A DNA stretch of 64,000 bases. It comes from Psilocybe azurescens. Lineage: Eukaryota; Basidiomycota; Agaricomycetes; Agaricales; Agrocybaceae. The stretch spans positions 22,979-86,978 of the forward strand of contig JAJIRX010000166.1 of NCBI GenBank assembly GCA_023853785.1, given 5' to 3'. The notes under the pieces are model-generated. The model made no database searches, had not been told where the DNA came from, and saw only the letters and a program-made list of their open reading frames with translations. Below are positions 1 through 11,645 of this stretch, one piece after another (position 1 is the first letter of the stretch; each line of letters starts with the position of its first letter). Position numbers and translations under genes: made by a program.

Positions 1-310
1 TCTGAGTTAGCTGATCAGTTCCGAGTTTTCTGATCTGATCTGATCTGATCTGTTCAGCCAAATTTTTGGGCAATTGCAGGCCATTTGGGTGGTGAAAAGT
101 GTTTTTGGTCTCTGATCAGCGCTGATCAGAACACGTGGGGAGTGACAAGTCCTTGGTCTGTTAGAACATGATATCATCCATTCCATCACAAAGCAAAGGA
201 AGAAATGACGGACTTATACAGGTCAAATGCAAGGAGTATATGACCTAGGCCCTCCCAGGGAAGCATCCTGGATATCAATTTATTTCTGTAGTTTGAAAAG
301 GAATAGCATT
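1..310. other. No gene recognised
   Basis: The window starts in non-coding sequence with a short TGATC-rich stretch (four tandem tgatc units near position 35-52). A minus-strand open stretch at 186-398 is too short and featureless to call. Confidence 0.4.
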
Positions 311-448
311 GTGGAACATACCTCTTGCAATATACTCCGGATACACTCTCACTCTCAATGAGACTAATCGAACCAGCTCCCAGACGCATGCAGCACACTA
401 CACATTGTAATCATCATTCAAAGCAGTACATAAACTCAGAGACAGTAA
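311..448 (+). repeat. Imperfect inverted repeat, left copy
   Basis: The reverse complement of this stretch aligns with 3022-3160 at roughly 75-80% by eye. The best-matching core is the shared attagtctcattgaga at the middle of the repeat. The pair brackets the FHA gene relic, so it may be the ends of a captured segment or two halves of a duplicated exon. No coding role is established. Confidence 0.55.
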
Positions 449-1670
449 AGAACTACTAAATATGTGAGTAAAGTAAGTAGGTTAAAATGCCAGAAAAAAT
501 GAAATTCAATCTGTGAGTGAGTATGCAGTAATGTATGCATGTATTATGATTGGACTGTGAAGAAACGGTACAAAAATGGGGGAAAGGAAAATGAAGCAAT
601 AAAGGAACAGTCAGGCCACCCGATGCAGCCAGTGGACGAGATCTGTGCAAGGGTGAGCTCAGGCAGAGAACAGAGCAAAGGGTATTGATGACAACAAATA
701 CCAAGCTGTAAAATTAGAAAAAATGGGAGGTAGGGAGGTTTAGTAATTGTTAGATGAAGAGTAGCAGGAAAAATGGAAATTGAAGTGGAGGGAAGAGGAA
801 GAATGGTTGAGGGATCATAGTCAAAGAAAGGAAGAAATGGTCCAGTGGAGGGAAAGAGGAAAATGGTCAAGGGATCATGGTCAAAGGAAGGAATGGTCCA
901 CAATCGAATGATGAAGAACAGGAGGTTATGAAATCCCCACATCCCCCCCAAAAAAAAATTAAAATTAAAATACAAAGAAAAAGGTATCACTCACTCCTCA
1001 AACACAGCATACCAGTCGCTCTTTGTCATATCTCCTGGCTTCCTGCCATACTGCATACTGTTGATGTCCTTGTCTATTGCACCACCCTGTTTTCTTTGCA
1101 CTTGGTTTCCCAAAACTGAATAGGTCTTCTTCCGCTCCTGTTTCTTCCCCACATCCTCCTTCCTCCCACCTCCCTGCTCCAAAAACACCCCAAAGCACAC
1201 CAAGCATAATTGGCACCGATAGTGTATTTTTCCTTGAAATTGCCACACATCCTTACCATCCCCTCAGTGCAACTGGCGTTTCTCTCTGTCCAACTGCTCA
1301 GTCATGCAATTACCAAATAAGGTAAATTGGTGATCTCCGATGCATTACGTGTGACTAAAAATGTGAGACGGTGGGAGAGCTTGGACAGTTCTTTTGTCCT
1401 TGTCCTAGACTGTCTGTAAAGCTGTTTGGGGCCTTTGGAGAGCTTCAGATATGGCTACCCTTGACTTTTCAGAAGAGACAGAAACACCATCATGCACATC
1501 CCACCTCATGCACTCCACCCCACCCTATCCATCCATCCATCCATACCCCCACCTCACCCATCCCCACATCCACCCAATAACACGGCACACGGCACCATGC
1601 CCTCACCCACGCCCTTGCCGCTGCTCCTTCAGCAGTGATTTAACTCTCTGCCCTCAAACACCATCTCCCA
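449..1670. other. Non-coding, low-complexity stretch
   Basis: Purine-rich sequence (720-900) with a duplicated ggaaagaggaaaatggtcaa-like phrase is followed by a C-rich run with CATC repeats around 1520-1570. The open frames here are compositional and I recognise no protein. The last part may be the 5' intron or promoter side of the FHA relic. Confidence 0.4.
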
Positions 1671-2700
1671 GCGCTGTACCTGTACCCACTGAACAACACC
1701 TGGGCACTGAAGCACATTGCCCTGACAAATTTGCACATGAAGATTGGGCGGCAGACGAGCTCAAAGACAGCACCTAGGAAGCGGAATGGGTTCTTTGACA
1801 GTAAAGTGCTGAGCAGGCAGCATGCAGAGGTGTGGGAGGAGGGTGGAAAGGTGCTTTCGTGTTTGAAGTCTTTTCTCTTTTTGGTGGACTGACGTATGGG
1901 TCTTTTGATTGTTTCGTTTTGGATATTTTCTGTAGATTTATATTAAGGACATGAAGAGCTCGAACTGAACTTGTATTTATGGCAAGAGGCTGAGCAGCGA
2001 TGGACACGAGTCGGATCCTTTCGAGCTCAAGAGTGATGGTATCATCATATGTCCTTCCTTCCTTGCTCTCTTTTTCTTCCTGTCACCCTGTTCACCACTC
2101 ACTCCTTGACAGGAATTCGGCATCAACATCGCCGGCAAAGATAACAAAGTAATCACCCACCACAAAGTTGCTGCGCGCTTCGTGTTCATGTTCACCGAGC
2201 AAGATGCATAAGTCGATGCCAGGGCGAAGCAGCATTAGCAGCAGCACCAGGAGATGCATGCTTGGTCTGGTACGGGTGGGGGCCGCATGGCAGCAGCACC
2301 CGTGTATTATGGGGCTGGGCAGCATTGGAGGCATGGGCGGCAGCTGCAGGGTGCGATGGGGCGGTTTGGGAGGGCTGAACGGCGGTGTTAATGGGCTAGG
2401 CAGTGGCGAAGGGGTCAACAGCGCCCAACAGCAAACCCAGCACAACTTCCCCTTCACTATCTGCCACTCCCAAGCGCAAGCTCAAGCCCGGTCCTAGCAA
2501 CTGCGCTGCCCGCAGCTTGCCCAGGACCTCAGCAGCATGGGGGATTGGCCTCAGGCCACCCGACAAGACGGGCTTGACGTTTGATATGATTCTGAGCAGG
2601 CTGCAGGGCAAGGTGCAGAAGAGTTGCAAGACAGGCACCGAGTTGGAGGGTTTGAGGGGTGTGATGGGCGAGGTGGGGGATATTCTTGTTGGGGGGGGGT
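1671..2700 (+). pseudogene. FHA-domain protein gene, broken N-terminal half
   Basis: Three exon-like blocks read as a forkhead-associated (FHA, phosphothreonine-binding) domain. Exon 1 (1671-1850) carries KIGRQT, then FDSKVLSRQHAEVWEEGGK, the canonical GR...SRxHA FHA signature. After a GT...AG intron (1851-1935) the next exon gives IYIKDMKSSN, then a TGA stop where the family has the invariant glycine of SxNGT, then KRLSSDGHESDPFELK. A third block from 2113 gives EFGINIAGKDN and HHKVAARFVFMFTEQDA. A further block near 2520-2680 reads RPPDKTGLTFDMILSRLQGK, which matches the region following the FHA domain in agaric homologues. The stop, frame breaks in the Gly/Gln-rich linker and the absence of anything recognisable after 2700 indicate a pseudogene fragment. 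Retained introns mean it arose by DNA duplication, not retroposition. Confidence 0.75.
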
Positions 2701-3021
2701 TTGACCCTTTGTTGTGCGAAATGCGCTACGAGTCTTGTTTCTTTTTTACCACGCTGTCTTTTTCTTTGTCTTGTCTCTATTTTTATTTCTATGGATATAT
2801 ATGCTGACGACATTCTCTTTTTATTCTACTTACTTCTAGCCTGTGAATCTCCCATTGTTCACAGCGAGTTGCACTGGTAAATTTTCTCCCGGCTTTAACT
2901 TCAGAAAGTCAATATAGTTAGGTTCTTGCTTGGCAGAATTAAAGACATTAGACACGTTTGAGATAGGTAAAACATCAACAAAAAAATACTGGACCCACCT
3001 CCATTTCATTATCATCTTCAA
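2701..3021 (-). other. Coding-like fragment, unidentified
   Basis: A minus-strand frame ending at 2836 reads NSAKQEPNYIDFLKLKPGE and continues for about 38 residues. It looks protein-like and resembles secreted fungal proteins with a GENxxVQLA-type beta strand, but I cannot name the family. A possible splice junction lies near 2838. It may be an exon remnant. Confidence 0.25.
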
Positions 3022-3160
3022 CTTTCTCTGAGTTTACTTACTGCTCTGAATGATAATCACAATGAATAGAATGCCACGTGCATCTGGGAGCTAGTTCAAT
3101 TAGTCTCATTGAGAATGAGAGAGTGAACAGAGTATATTTCTAGAGGGTACGTCCCACACT
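3022..3160 (-). repeat. Imperfect inverted repeat, right copy
   Basis: Inverted partner of 311-448. Both copies contain a readable ISLIES/ISLIEN phrase, so the repeat may derive from an exon. Confidence 0.55.
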
Positions 3161-4397
3161 TCGATTCTTTTTCTCTGAGTCAGGATCGGAATCACAATGA
3201 GTTCTGCTCGCTAAAATTATAGTAGTAATTTGATATATGGGACGCTTCACAGGGAGGGCATTCACAGAGTCTACAACTGCAATAATCTGAGCTCTTCCCA
3301 AGCTCTGTGACTGGAAGGAGAAGATGGATAGGGAAAATAAACATATCCATTTATGTCCGTGACACATGTCTACAGAACATGTCGACTCTTGACACCTGCA
3401 ATGCCACTACCTTAGCAGTAGTACTGAGCACGATGGAGTGTCAACCGGGTGCTCATTATGTTTTTATTAATAATGTCGTCATCATCGTGTTTCCATGAGC
3501 CAAATCGGCGTCGGTCTTAGCTCTTGCATGAGTCATCATCTCACAAAGAGCTAACAGCGAGTGAAGGAGACAAGAGAGAGCACAATATATGGGTAGGGTG
3601 GTGCATGGCGTGCATGTAGTGACATAATTGTTGTGATATCAAAACCATGTGTAGAAATCCATAAACCAAAAATCAAATCGCAATTGTAAAGAGGGTCACA
3701 AGTTAACGAGCAAAAATAATTAACACGAAGCTCCCAAGAACTCGACTCAAGCACCGTCCGTAGAACGGTCACGGAAGAGTGCAAGGGATATCATTGCTTT
3801 TACTCGGCCACGTGGACTCGCGGGTTGGATGTGATAGTAGAACGAAGATGGAGGGTGTTGCAAAAATAAAAATAAAGCACACACCAGAAGAGGTCCACAT
3901 GAAAATCAAACCAAGTTGGACAACTCAAGAAGCAGAAAGATTCAGGCAAACATTAAAGTGATCGACTCGGCGCAAAATAAAGGCAGAGAATGTATAGGGG
4001 AATAGGAGGGTTGGATCTGGACCTGGGCTTGAATCCAGTCCGCTCCAGCGTACAATGCTTTGCTGAGCGCGGTATTGGGAGATTGGAAAGTAAAGGCGGT
4101 CAAGGATAAATAGTGGAAGGTAAAAGTGCGAACGAAAGGCAGAAGTTGAAAGTTGAAAAGAGAATTGAAAAAGTGGGGGTAGAGAACAAAGTGAAAGTGA
4201 AGACAGAGGGTGGCAAGTCAGTGGCGTGTGCCAGAAGGGGGCATGACAAGGGGAAAAGGACTGGCGAGAAGAATAGATAGGCGGGAGGATGAACAATGCA
4301 AATGTGAATTTAAAGACATAAATCAAATACCAAAACATCAAAATTCAATCGTTATTCATAAATTACAATGCACGCACCAATGTACGCCCTCCTCCAA
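3161..4397. other. No gene recognised
   Basis: Several short open frames on both strands have no motifs. The 138-aa minus-strand frame at 3925-4341 is rich in S, F, L and P and looks compositional. Confidence 0.4.
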
Positions 4398-4757
4398 TCA
4401 ATAATTCATCCCTGCATACCAATCCACAATTGATGACAGATCGTACCCCTCCTCCATCTCCTGCATGCAGCCTTCTTTTCCCACTTTAGCAGCCCACGCA
4501 CACGTCCGCAATCCACTCCTCGTACCTCTACCTCTGCCTCTCTTCCCGTTAGCACCATAGCCACTGCAACCAACGCTGCCGAACCCCTTACGCGCAGGCA
4601 TCATGTGTTGCTTCATGAGCAGAAACATGATCGTGTACAACGTGGGCAGAATGATGTGGCGCCGGCATGCCAACTTGGAGACAGACAAGGGTTCGGGGGG
4701 AGAGTGGAGGGGAGGATCAGATGAGGCAGGCACGTACCTGGGTGGCAGCCCACGCAC
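4398..4757 (-). other. Possible exon of an unknown gene
   Basis: A minus-strand frame reads ACRRHIILPTLYTIMFLLMK, then a Gly/Arg-rich stretch, and ends YDLSSIVDWYAGMNY followed by a stop at 4398. A cag acceptor-like site precedes it near 4680. The hydrophobic segment and compact C-terminus suggest a real exon, but I cannot assign a family. Confidence 0.25.
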
Positions 4758-6109
4758 AGGTCCACAATCTTCACCTTAGGTCCTGTTTGATATGGACATT
4801 ACCATTGGTTTTTGACTCATTGGAAAAGAACCAGACATCACTGAAAGCTTTTCACGACGCCAGCGTTACACTGTGCTTCATTGGCAGAACCGCATATAAG
4901 ATAGCACAGGGTGGGATTTATTTGGTGTTTTTGGGACAGGTAAGAGTGGAAAAGGAGAGGGCAAGGATTAAATGGGGCCGACTGATACTCGAGCTGGTAC
5001 CTGACCTTAAGCTCCATGCACCTCATCCCCATCGTCCTCTTCTTGACCACCTCTCTCTTGCAAGGGCCTGATCACCAAAATAGCACCCATAGCCTTGATA
5101 AACCGCATAGCAACATCAAATTGATGTCCAGTGATTCATAGCTATCTAGAAAGGAGGATAATGACATGGTTCGGGTATTGAACTGAACGTTACTTGAGTA
5201 CTCAGCAGCTTTACGCAACACGTGAGTGATCGTTATGTAATTATTTCCATCTGCCTAACCACGAACTTCAAACCAAATCTGTCATCATCAGTGACAGAAG
5301 TTACTATTGTGACTGCGAGAGCGGTAATAGTTTCGTTCTGACACACGGATAGAGGTAGATGTAGTGAAGCTTAAGCCTGGGTATAGACAGGTATAAGAGC
5401 TAGTTGTTCACTGGGGGAAATTGGTATCTACTACAGCCTGTATTTATACTGTAAGGAAGAGGTCGAGAATTAAGTAAAAAGGGTTTGTGGCTAAGGAGAA
5501 TAAATAAGGTATCTAAGGGAGTGTTTCAGGGATAATGGACAATGGAAGAAAAAGGTCGAAGTCATGTATCAGGAGACTGAACAAAGTGAAGTCGCAATAA
5601 GAAGATAAGATAAAAAAGAAAGATAATCAACGTGTGAGAAGTGTACCAGATTGTCACATCATCGTTCACATTATCAAGCTGCCCTTCATTAAATGTCATC
5701 AGCACGCTCTATCGACTCAGTAATATGTTCCATCTCACCCTCATCCCTACCCCAGACTCCGTACTACATGTTCCCCCGAACTCATGCAAGGAAAGTCATA
5801 CGACTCAAAATTGACATCTGGTGAATGGACAGCCTGATATACGAAGTTCTGCACACTCAAACCGCTCTTCCATGAATCCAAGACCCACTCGGAATTCAGT
5901 ATCTTCATCCTGTAAGATTATCTCTTGTTCGTATATCTCCAAACAACCAGGATTAATATAGTGTGGGCGTATAGCAACAGCCAAATCCCACCACCACCAC
6001 CCCGTGGATAATCATAGGCTCCCACCTCTGTCATCAAGTGCATGCTTAATCTCAATGTACGTGCCATCTCGACCACCCCAGATTCTAATCATATTCGATT
6101 TGCATCCTC
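4758..6109. other. No gene recognised
   Basis: Mostly AT-rich intergenic sequence. A minus-strand open stretch at 4838-5050 has no motif. The last few hundred bases could hold a decayed kinase domain preceding the tail at 6.1 kb, but no kinase motif is readable. Confidence 0.35.
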
Positions 6110-6830
6110 AAGCCTACTATGCTCTCCTCTGTGGCCCTGCTCCTCTAAGCGCCCAGCTCCTCCAACATGAACACCCCGAGCTCATCAACAAGGTCACTGA
6201 GACCGAAAAGATGTGCGCAGTTTTCATTTCTAATGCTCATCTCCTTCTCCTTCTCTGCACGGGATTCCTAATGTGATGCTATGTCCTTGCAGGCTCGCGA
6301 CCGTCAAAGCCTACCGTGCCATTTTTTCCACCAAAGAACACGAAGTCTCGGGCACGAGCACAACCTATGCGAGTGAACAACACCTCACCTCCGTGTTCAA
6401 CTTTAAAGACCAAGAAATCACCTCGTTCCAGTACCTCGTTTCCCAGCTGCGCAAGCAGTTACGATCCTCGTCCTCGCAGACCCAATAACAACGACCCCAA
6501 TGCACCAGGCAGGACATCGATCACGCGGCAAAGCAGGCTGTCGCACGGCAAGAAGAAGAGCTGTGCTTGTTGGTGGAACGCGAAGAAAAAGTGGCGGCGG
6601 CGATTGCGAAGTGCAAGGATGAGATCATGGAGGCTGTTTGCGCGTGGGAGGTCAAAATTGATCAGGGCGTGTGTGCGCCTGGAGGAGGCGGTGAGGAAGG
6701 GGGTAGAGGAGTGCGTGTAGTGGGTACTGGACAGAGAGGCGGCGCTCGCGGATGGAGGAGCGGAGGATGGAGGATGGGAAGAGGGAGGTTGAGGTGGGGA
6801 TGAAGAAGGTTGAGGCTAGGTTGGTGAAAG
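6110..6830 (+). pseudogene. NIMA-type kinase C-terminal coiled-coil tail, relic
   Basis: Frame-broken blocks on the + strand read APLSAQLLQHEHPELINKVT, then AYRAIFSTKEHEVS, SEQHLTSVFNFKDQEITSFQ, and finally QAVARQEEELCLLVEREEKV followed by AAAIAKCKDEIMEAV. In agaric NIMA/Kin3-like kinases the end of the kinase domain (RPSAxQLLQHExxEL) is followed by just this kind of long coiled coil with TKEREVxxRE and LKDQEIxxLQ repeats. An intron-like interruption sits around 6220-6293. No kinase catalytic motifs are visible upstream, so this is the tail of a truncated copy. The assignment rests on motif resemblance only, and another coiled-coil protein is possible. Confidence 0.5.
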
Positions 6831-7383
6831 GTTCGTTCGTCTGTTTAGATCCTTCTCTTGTTTTCTTGCCCTTTATTTCCTCCTTTTATTCCTTCGTTAT
6901 TTTTATACTTTACGGCCTTCCTTTCCTAATCCTTTGGTCTTAATCCCTCGATCATTCTTCCTTTTCTTCCCTTTTCCTTTGCCCCATTGTCTTTACTTCT
7001 ATTTTCTCCTCTCTCATTCCTACATCCTTCTTCTTACAACACAATTACTAACCAACCCTTCCTCTCCCCTCACAGCCCAATATTTGTCGTCGTCCACTCT
7101 CCTGCTGTGCTCTCTGCTAGCGCTCACCCTCGCAGACCACATCTGCCGGCACATTGGGTGTCTCGTTCAGGAACGTGGTAGAGAGATTTTGAGTTCAAAG
7201 GCGGCAAGAACAATTGGAGATGAGATTGGCTAATAGTCAGTATTCTCCTCTTTTGTTCTTTTCCGCTTCGAGCAATCACATGGACGCGCATATATGTATA
7301 AACTCCAGTGGCGTGCACATGGGAGGTGAAGCTTCATTTCCTTGCATATTAACTCGACGTGTATGCTAATGTGAATGTATAGC
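6831..7383. other. Pyrimidine-rich non-coding stretch
   Basis: Strongly T/C-rich on the + strand between about 6850 and 7060. The open frames here are compositional. It may be intronic or 3' flanking sequence of the gene relics on both sides. Confidence 0.35.
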
Positions 7384-7530
7384 AGATCGAAATACCAGCT
7401 GTACGACACCCTCCGCCGGGCGCTTCTGGCAGCAATACCTCAAGCAACAACACATCGGTGCTCTCCTACATCGAGCTGTGCATGATGCTCGACTCACTCA
7501 GGTGCATGCTCGTCATGACGACTGCCTAAT
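7384..7530 (+). pseudogene. Phosphatidylserine decarboxylase 2-like fragment (copy 1)
   Basis: An exon-sized piece reads KYQLYDTLRRAL, and in a shifted frame LSYIELCMMLDSL. It aligns base by base with 19985-20100. In fungal PSD2-type enzymes the segment after the C2 domain reads KYQPYDALRQxFW...LSxLELTxMLDSLGSTL, an EF-hand-like region before the catalytic domain. The frame is broken several times and nothing else of the gene is readable here. Confidence 0.5.
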
Positions 7531-9397
7531 CATTCTTTTTATCGTTGCGAAGGGGTGGCGAGGAAGTGGTCTATGAAAATTTTTGAACACTTGTAGTTTG
7601 GGGCTATACTATCGTTTGGTGGGCAGTAACCGCTTTTCAATACCCTCTTCCATCCTTCTCCGGTCTGCGTGAGTTCCAACTTGTCTATATCAATCCTCTT
7701 TCTCTCTCGTTCTGAGTTTTTGATCTCTTTGTTACCGCATTAATTCCCCCATCACTTATTTCGACACTTTTGGTTTATATTGTCACTTTCCTTACTGTCA
7801 TTCTATCAGTTCACTCATCTATGGGTATTCAAAGATTGGTCCTTCCCTTTGCTACGTTGACATTTCCTCTCTTCTCAATATTTGTCCTTGGGACTTTTTC
7901 ACACCTTCGTCACTATATTTCTTTATGTTCTGTAACATGTCAGAATGTGGGCGATCACTGACATGGTCTCCCCTCGCATTGAAAAATAGAACTTGGTGGA
8001 TGTCAGCGTGCAGAATCGTATCATAGAACAATCAGCAGGGGAGAACATGATGGTGCATGGCCAGCTGCTTTTTGTTATTGTTGAATGCACGTCCAGTGCG
8101 GTTCACTATTTTACTCACCTTATTTTAAGTCGGTACTCTGGACACGCCTGGACTCGTCCAATTGACATTTGGGCTGCGCTGATTGGAGACCCGTAATAAA
8201 TATGATCCACTCCGGGTCACTCTCTGTTTCTGTTTTCAGCAACATCAGAATCGAGCTTGTATTGTGATGTAGGTTATTCTATATGGAGTGTTGCGTATGA
8301 TACGAAGCAGAATAAGCATAATGCTACTCAGGCAGCAGCAGAAGAATAACCAGAAAAGAAATAAACTCAAGGAAGGAGTCCGCCGAGCCTATCCAACAAA
8401 CAGCGTGTGTTCTCAAAGAGATATATAATGAGCACCGCGAAGCCATTCTTGTAGAGATGATTGAAGCGTTGTACCGCATACAAATGCATCAGAAATGCGT
8501 CCCAAAGAGCTTGCGGACAATATCAGAGACAAAAAGTCAATTGCACGCAGTGATTGTGCAGATCGGTTCAGAGACTTGTAGCTCCAACGGATTACAACGA
8601 GTCACAACAAACATGTGGACTGCCTGTTAGATACACCGCAATTGATCAAATAGAGACTTGTAATGGTTTTAAAGCACTCCACGGCACTCTTTCGGTTTAG
8701 ATTACAATAGTGCTGTCAGTGGTGGATGTGAGATTTCGGGGCTGAGTGACCCGCGTCACTGTGAGAGTGGGACGGATCTTTGAGAGGGCAGATTATCATT
8801 ATTTTCCTTGGTTGTTTTACACCCCGATGAGGAGATTCGAAGAGAGTATTGAGCATGGAGACATGAGCTAACACCGTGGCGACGAATGTGAGTGTACGTA
8901 CGAGTCGTTGAACACGGCATGTGGCACCCATCGCTATGCCCGAGTACAGGCAGCCGCACACCAAACCGATGTGAGACGCCGATCCAGAGCCGAGGAAAGT
9001 GAAAGGAAGTTTCGATCCACCACAGGAGGGTGTTGGACGTTAGCCATGGGTCATCACCTCTATGAGAAGTGTACAAATCGTCATTGAGGGAGGTACCTGG
9101 GACCTGGAACCCTCTGAAGCCATGCATGAGTTCAGACTGCCGCAGTGTATCCAGATTCCAGAAGGTTGGCAGAGATCAATTGAAAAAACAAACACAGTGC
9201 AAGTCGGGAATGGAAATAAGGCGATGATGACATTGCAAGTAAGCAAGTAAAATAACTACAGGTGAGAAAGACTGACAATGATCCCCGTCTGTGGTCACTG
9301 GTTCTGCGTGCTCTTTTTCTCATCCGCGTCATCTCTCAACTCTCCGACGATCTCAGAAATCCAATCCCACTCATGAGGCCACATTCAGAACACCTAT
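7531..9397. other. No confident gene; scattered coding-like scraps
   Basis: A + strand frame at 7993-8196 ends SGHAWTRPIDIWAALIGD, faintly like the APE/DxW part of a kinase domain but too short to call. On the minus strand, 8716-9332 contains hydrophobic, membrane-protein-like stretches (for example SHIGLVCGCLYSGIAMG in one frame) split over three frames. These may be more decayed gene pieces. The region ends at the retrotransposon insertion site. Confidence 0.3.
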
Positions 9398-9401
9398 GTA
9401 T

Positions 9402-10164
9402 TGAAGATGAGTTAAACTGTCCTCTTTAGGACGGAGTATTCTCCCTTGTAGGTGTGACTGTTTTAACAGCCAACGGTTCGTTTGCTGAGGGTATATGTTC
9501 AGCAGGCGAAGGGTTAATGAGTGCCTATATTTCCACGATGACCAGCGTGATCGAGAAGCGCAAAACCGGAGGCTGACGGAACGTTGATGCGAGACGGAAA
9601 GCGGACGTGGAGAGACGGATAACGACGAGTATGTGAGCGGTTTGCGATGTGAGGTAAACTTCGACGATACGACGACGTACGAATTTCGGATGAATTTAGT
9701 TTTGGAGTTTTGTTTTCAGAGCAAGTAGGTGTATAAGAAGCAAGTTGTGATTTTTGCTGAGGTCAAAAACCGACCTCGTACCAAATAATTGTACGCTACT
9801 TAAATATGTTTCCCTACGCTAAATTTTATATACTTGGTATGTTTCCAAGCGTTTGAAGCAATTGGTTGTAGGTCCGTTGAGCGCCTGGCTAAAGTAATAG
9901 CTTGTCGGCTATTCCGCTTTTCTTTTCCTGGGCCTCTGGATTCGTGTGGAAGTGCGGATAGAGATATGTGAATTTGATTCGATGTGGATGCGGATGTGAT
10001 ATGATCGAGTCGATGAGTCGTTGATCTATTTTTGTACTGGGACGACGTTTAGGCGGTTTCGAACGATGTCGGGCTATTTGAATTGTTCGCCTTTTGGTGT
10101 GATTGATCTTTCCTTTGAAGCCGTTATGCCGCTTTCCGTGCCGAGACAGAACGGATGTTCTACA
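9402..10164 (-). repeat. Element 1 3' LTR
   Basis: 763 bp, beginning tgaagatgag and ending gttctaca on the + strand. It matches 17604-18367 almost base for base; differences include gaggctgacgg versus gaggcgacgg and single-base indels. Flanked outside by GTAT. The polypurine tract expected inside it (minus strand, just right of 10164) is poor: gtctgggtgg. Confidence 0.92.
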
Positions 10165-10233
10165 CCACCCAGACACTATAAACATTGACTTCCCAGTCAA
10201 TAGCGAGATATCGCCTTCGAAAACTGTTGTGAG

Positions 10234-11200
10234 ATGTCGCCTCCCATGATATTTGAAGCCTTGACGCCCATGCCGATCCTGCGAATCGACCAATTATTGC
10301 CGATTTTCTCAATGACGTGCTGCAATCTGAACCTGGGGATGAAGGCCTTGACGAGCGCCGTCTCTTCCTCCCCACTGTGCCACACTACGAGCATCTTCGC
10401 TGACCTGTCGTACACCGAGTATGAAGCATTGAAAAGCTTCATTGAAACCATGGCCATCCGGATGCTGCGGGAGCGGGGTGCAATCACCGAGGTCGAGGTA
10501 AAACATCTTGCATTGGAGTTGGATCAATTCATACGGGCCAAGACGGTCGCCCAGAGCTTTGGTCGAGTCTGCTCGCTCGATGACGAGCATGTGGGCCTCT
10601 TCCTGGACTGTCTCAAACGCGTCGATCTGAGTGGGGAGCGAGTGGTCCGAGCTGCAGGCAAGGATTGCGCAGAAAAGTTTCTCAATGCCCTCAACGCCGG
10701 AGCAACGTGCATTCTTCAGTGCGGAATTGCACCATTATGATGCCCAAATCATTGTTCGTCAACAGCAGCGTCTCCTGGTTGATCCGTACAATGCCCTCGG
10801 CGAGGCAAACTGGGTCCTTGCCTTGGTCGATGATCTTCTTGATCGCGCGGGCATCCCCGTCGTTCCCGTGGCTAATCCGCCTGAACCTCCTTCTGATGGA
10901 AACTTTGCTCTTCATTGCGAACGTCTCCGTGATAGGGTTCGGCGTGCCCGTGGAGTGGATCTTTTCCCAGCTGACGACGCTGACGATCGAGGCCGTGTCG
11001 TTGGTTTCAGCTCCGGGAGGGGGGAGGTCGTGAGGTGTACGGAGCTGATGAAGAAGCCTTGTAATCGGTGTGTGCTTATGGTCGCACAATCTCTGGCCAC
11101 GCTGCTGAAACTTTGTGCGATACAGACTGTACGCAGAAAAGGGGAATCTGTGAAATGGGAAAATAGGAGAAATTGTAGGAAGACGAGGGTAAGAGAGTGA
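10234..11200 (+). CDS. Antisense cargo ORF of element 1, unknown protein
   Basis: Between the end of pol and the 3' LTR the + strand, antisense to the retroviral genes, has a long open stretch: 168 codons from 10234, then, after a one-base frame change near 10690, a second frame open to 11200. The protein is helical and polar, with phrases such as YEALKSFIETMAIRMLRERG and AELHHYDAQIIVRQQQRLLV. I recognise no domain. It is not part of gag-pol and sits in the slot where element 2 carries spliced antisense genes. The apparent frameshift at about 10690 could be a small intron or a mutation. The opposite strand is also partly open, so strand assignment is by protein-likeness and by analogy, not certain. 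Confidence 0.45.
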
Positions 11201-11645
11201 ATCGATACAGAGACCGGGAATAAGATGGTGTAAATAACGGGAGAGTGGAGACTGATACGAGTTGCTTTAAATAAGTTTTGTGATGCTGGAAGGAAGTAGC
11301 AGAAAAATGAGACAAGTCAAGGATAAGCGTGAAGATGAAAGTAAGAAAATGAAAAAAGAATCTTTGAGATAAGCAGGTGGAGGAAGCAATGAGAATAGAA
11401 ACTGCTACGAGTTGTCGTGAGTGGTTGTTGGTCGTCCGGCCGGACGTTTTGATAGGCATCTGATGCCTTTTTGGGTTTGCCAGATGTAGTCATTCCGAGG
11501 ACTCGGTACCTGAGTCGTCGTCCGAGCCTACTCGGTCTAATTCTTCGAGCTTCGCTGCCGGTCATTTCTACTATGCTCGTCACCGGGACAGCGTGCATCG
11601 TACGAGGGAAGTAAGGGGAAAAGTCGCGCGGCGCCGTATCGGAGC
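11201..11645. other. Gap between antisense ORF and integrase end
   Basis: Purine-rich, then a stretch where the minus-strand frame continues past the integrase stop for about 100 codons without a recognisable domain. It may be the decayed C-terminal tail of the polyprotein. Confidence 0.35.

Noticed and set aside
2836..3021. Superoxide dismutase-like reading of FNSAKQEPNYIDFLKLKPGE
   Set aside because: The similarity is limited to FNSAxQ and KPG; metal ligands are absent.
8100..8196. SGHAWTRPIDIWAALIGD as a kinase subdomain VIII-IX fragment
   Set aside because: Only about 18 residues; the APE motif is absent and no neighbouring kinase motifs are found.
10309..11089. Minus-strand reading of the element-1 cargo region as an acyltransferase-like protein (ARAIKKIIDQGKDPVCLAEG)
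   Set aside because: The phrase faintly resembles a PlsC-type motif but the catalytic H-x4-D is absent, the frame is broken on both sides, and the + strand is open over a longer continuous stretch.
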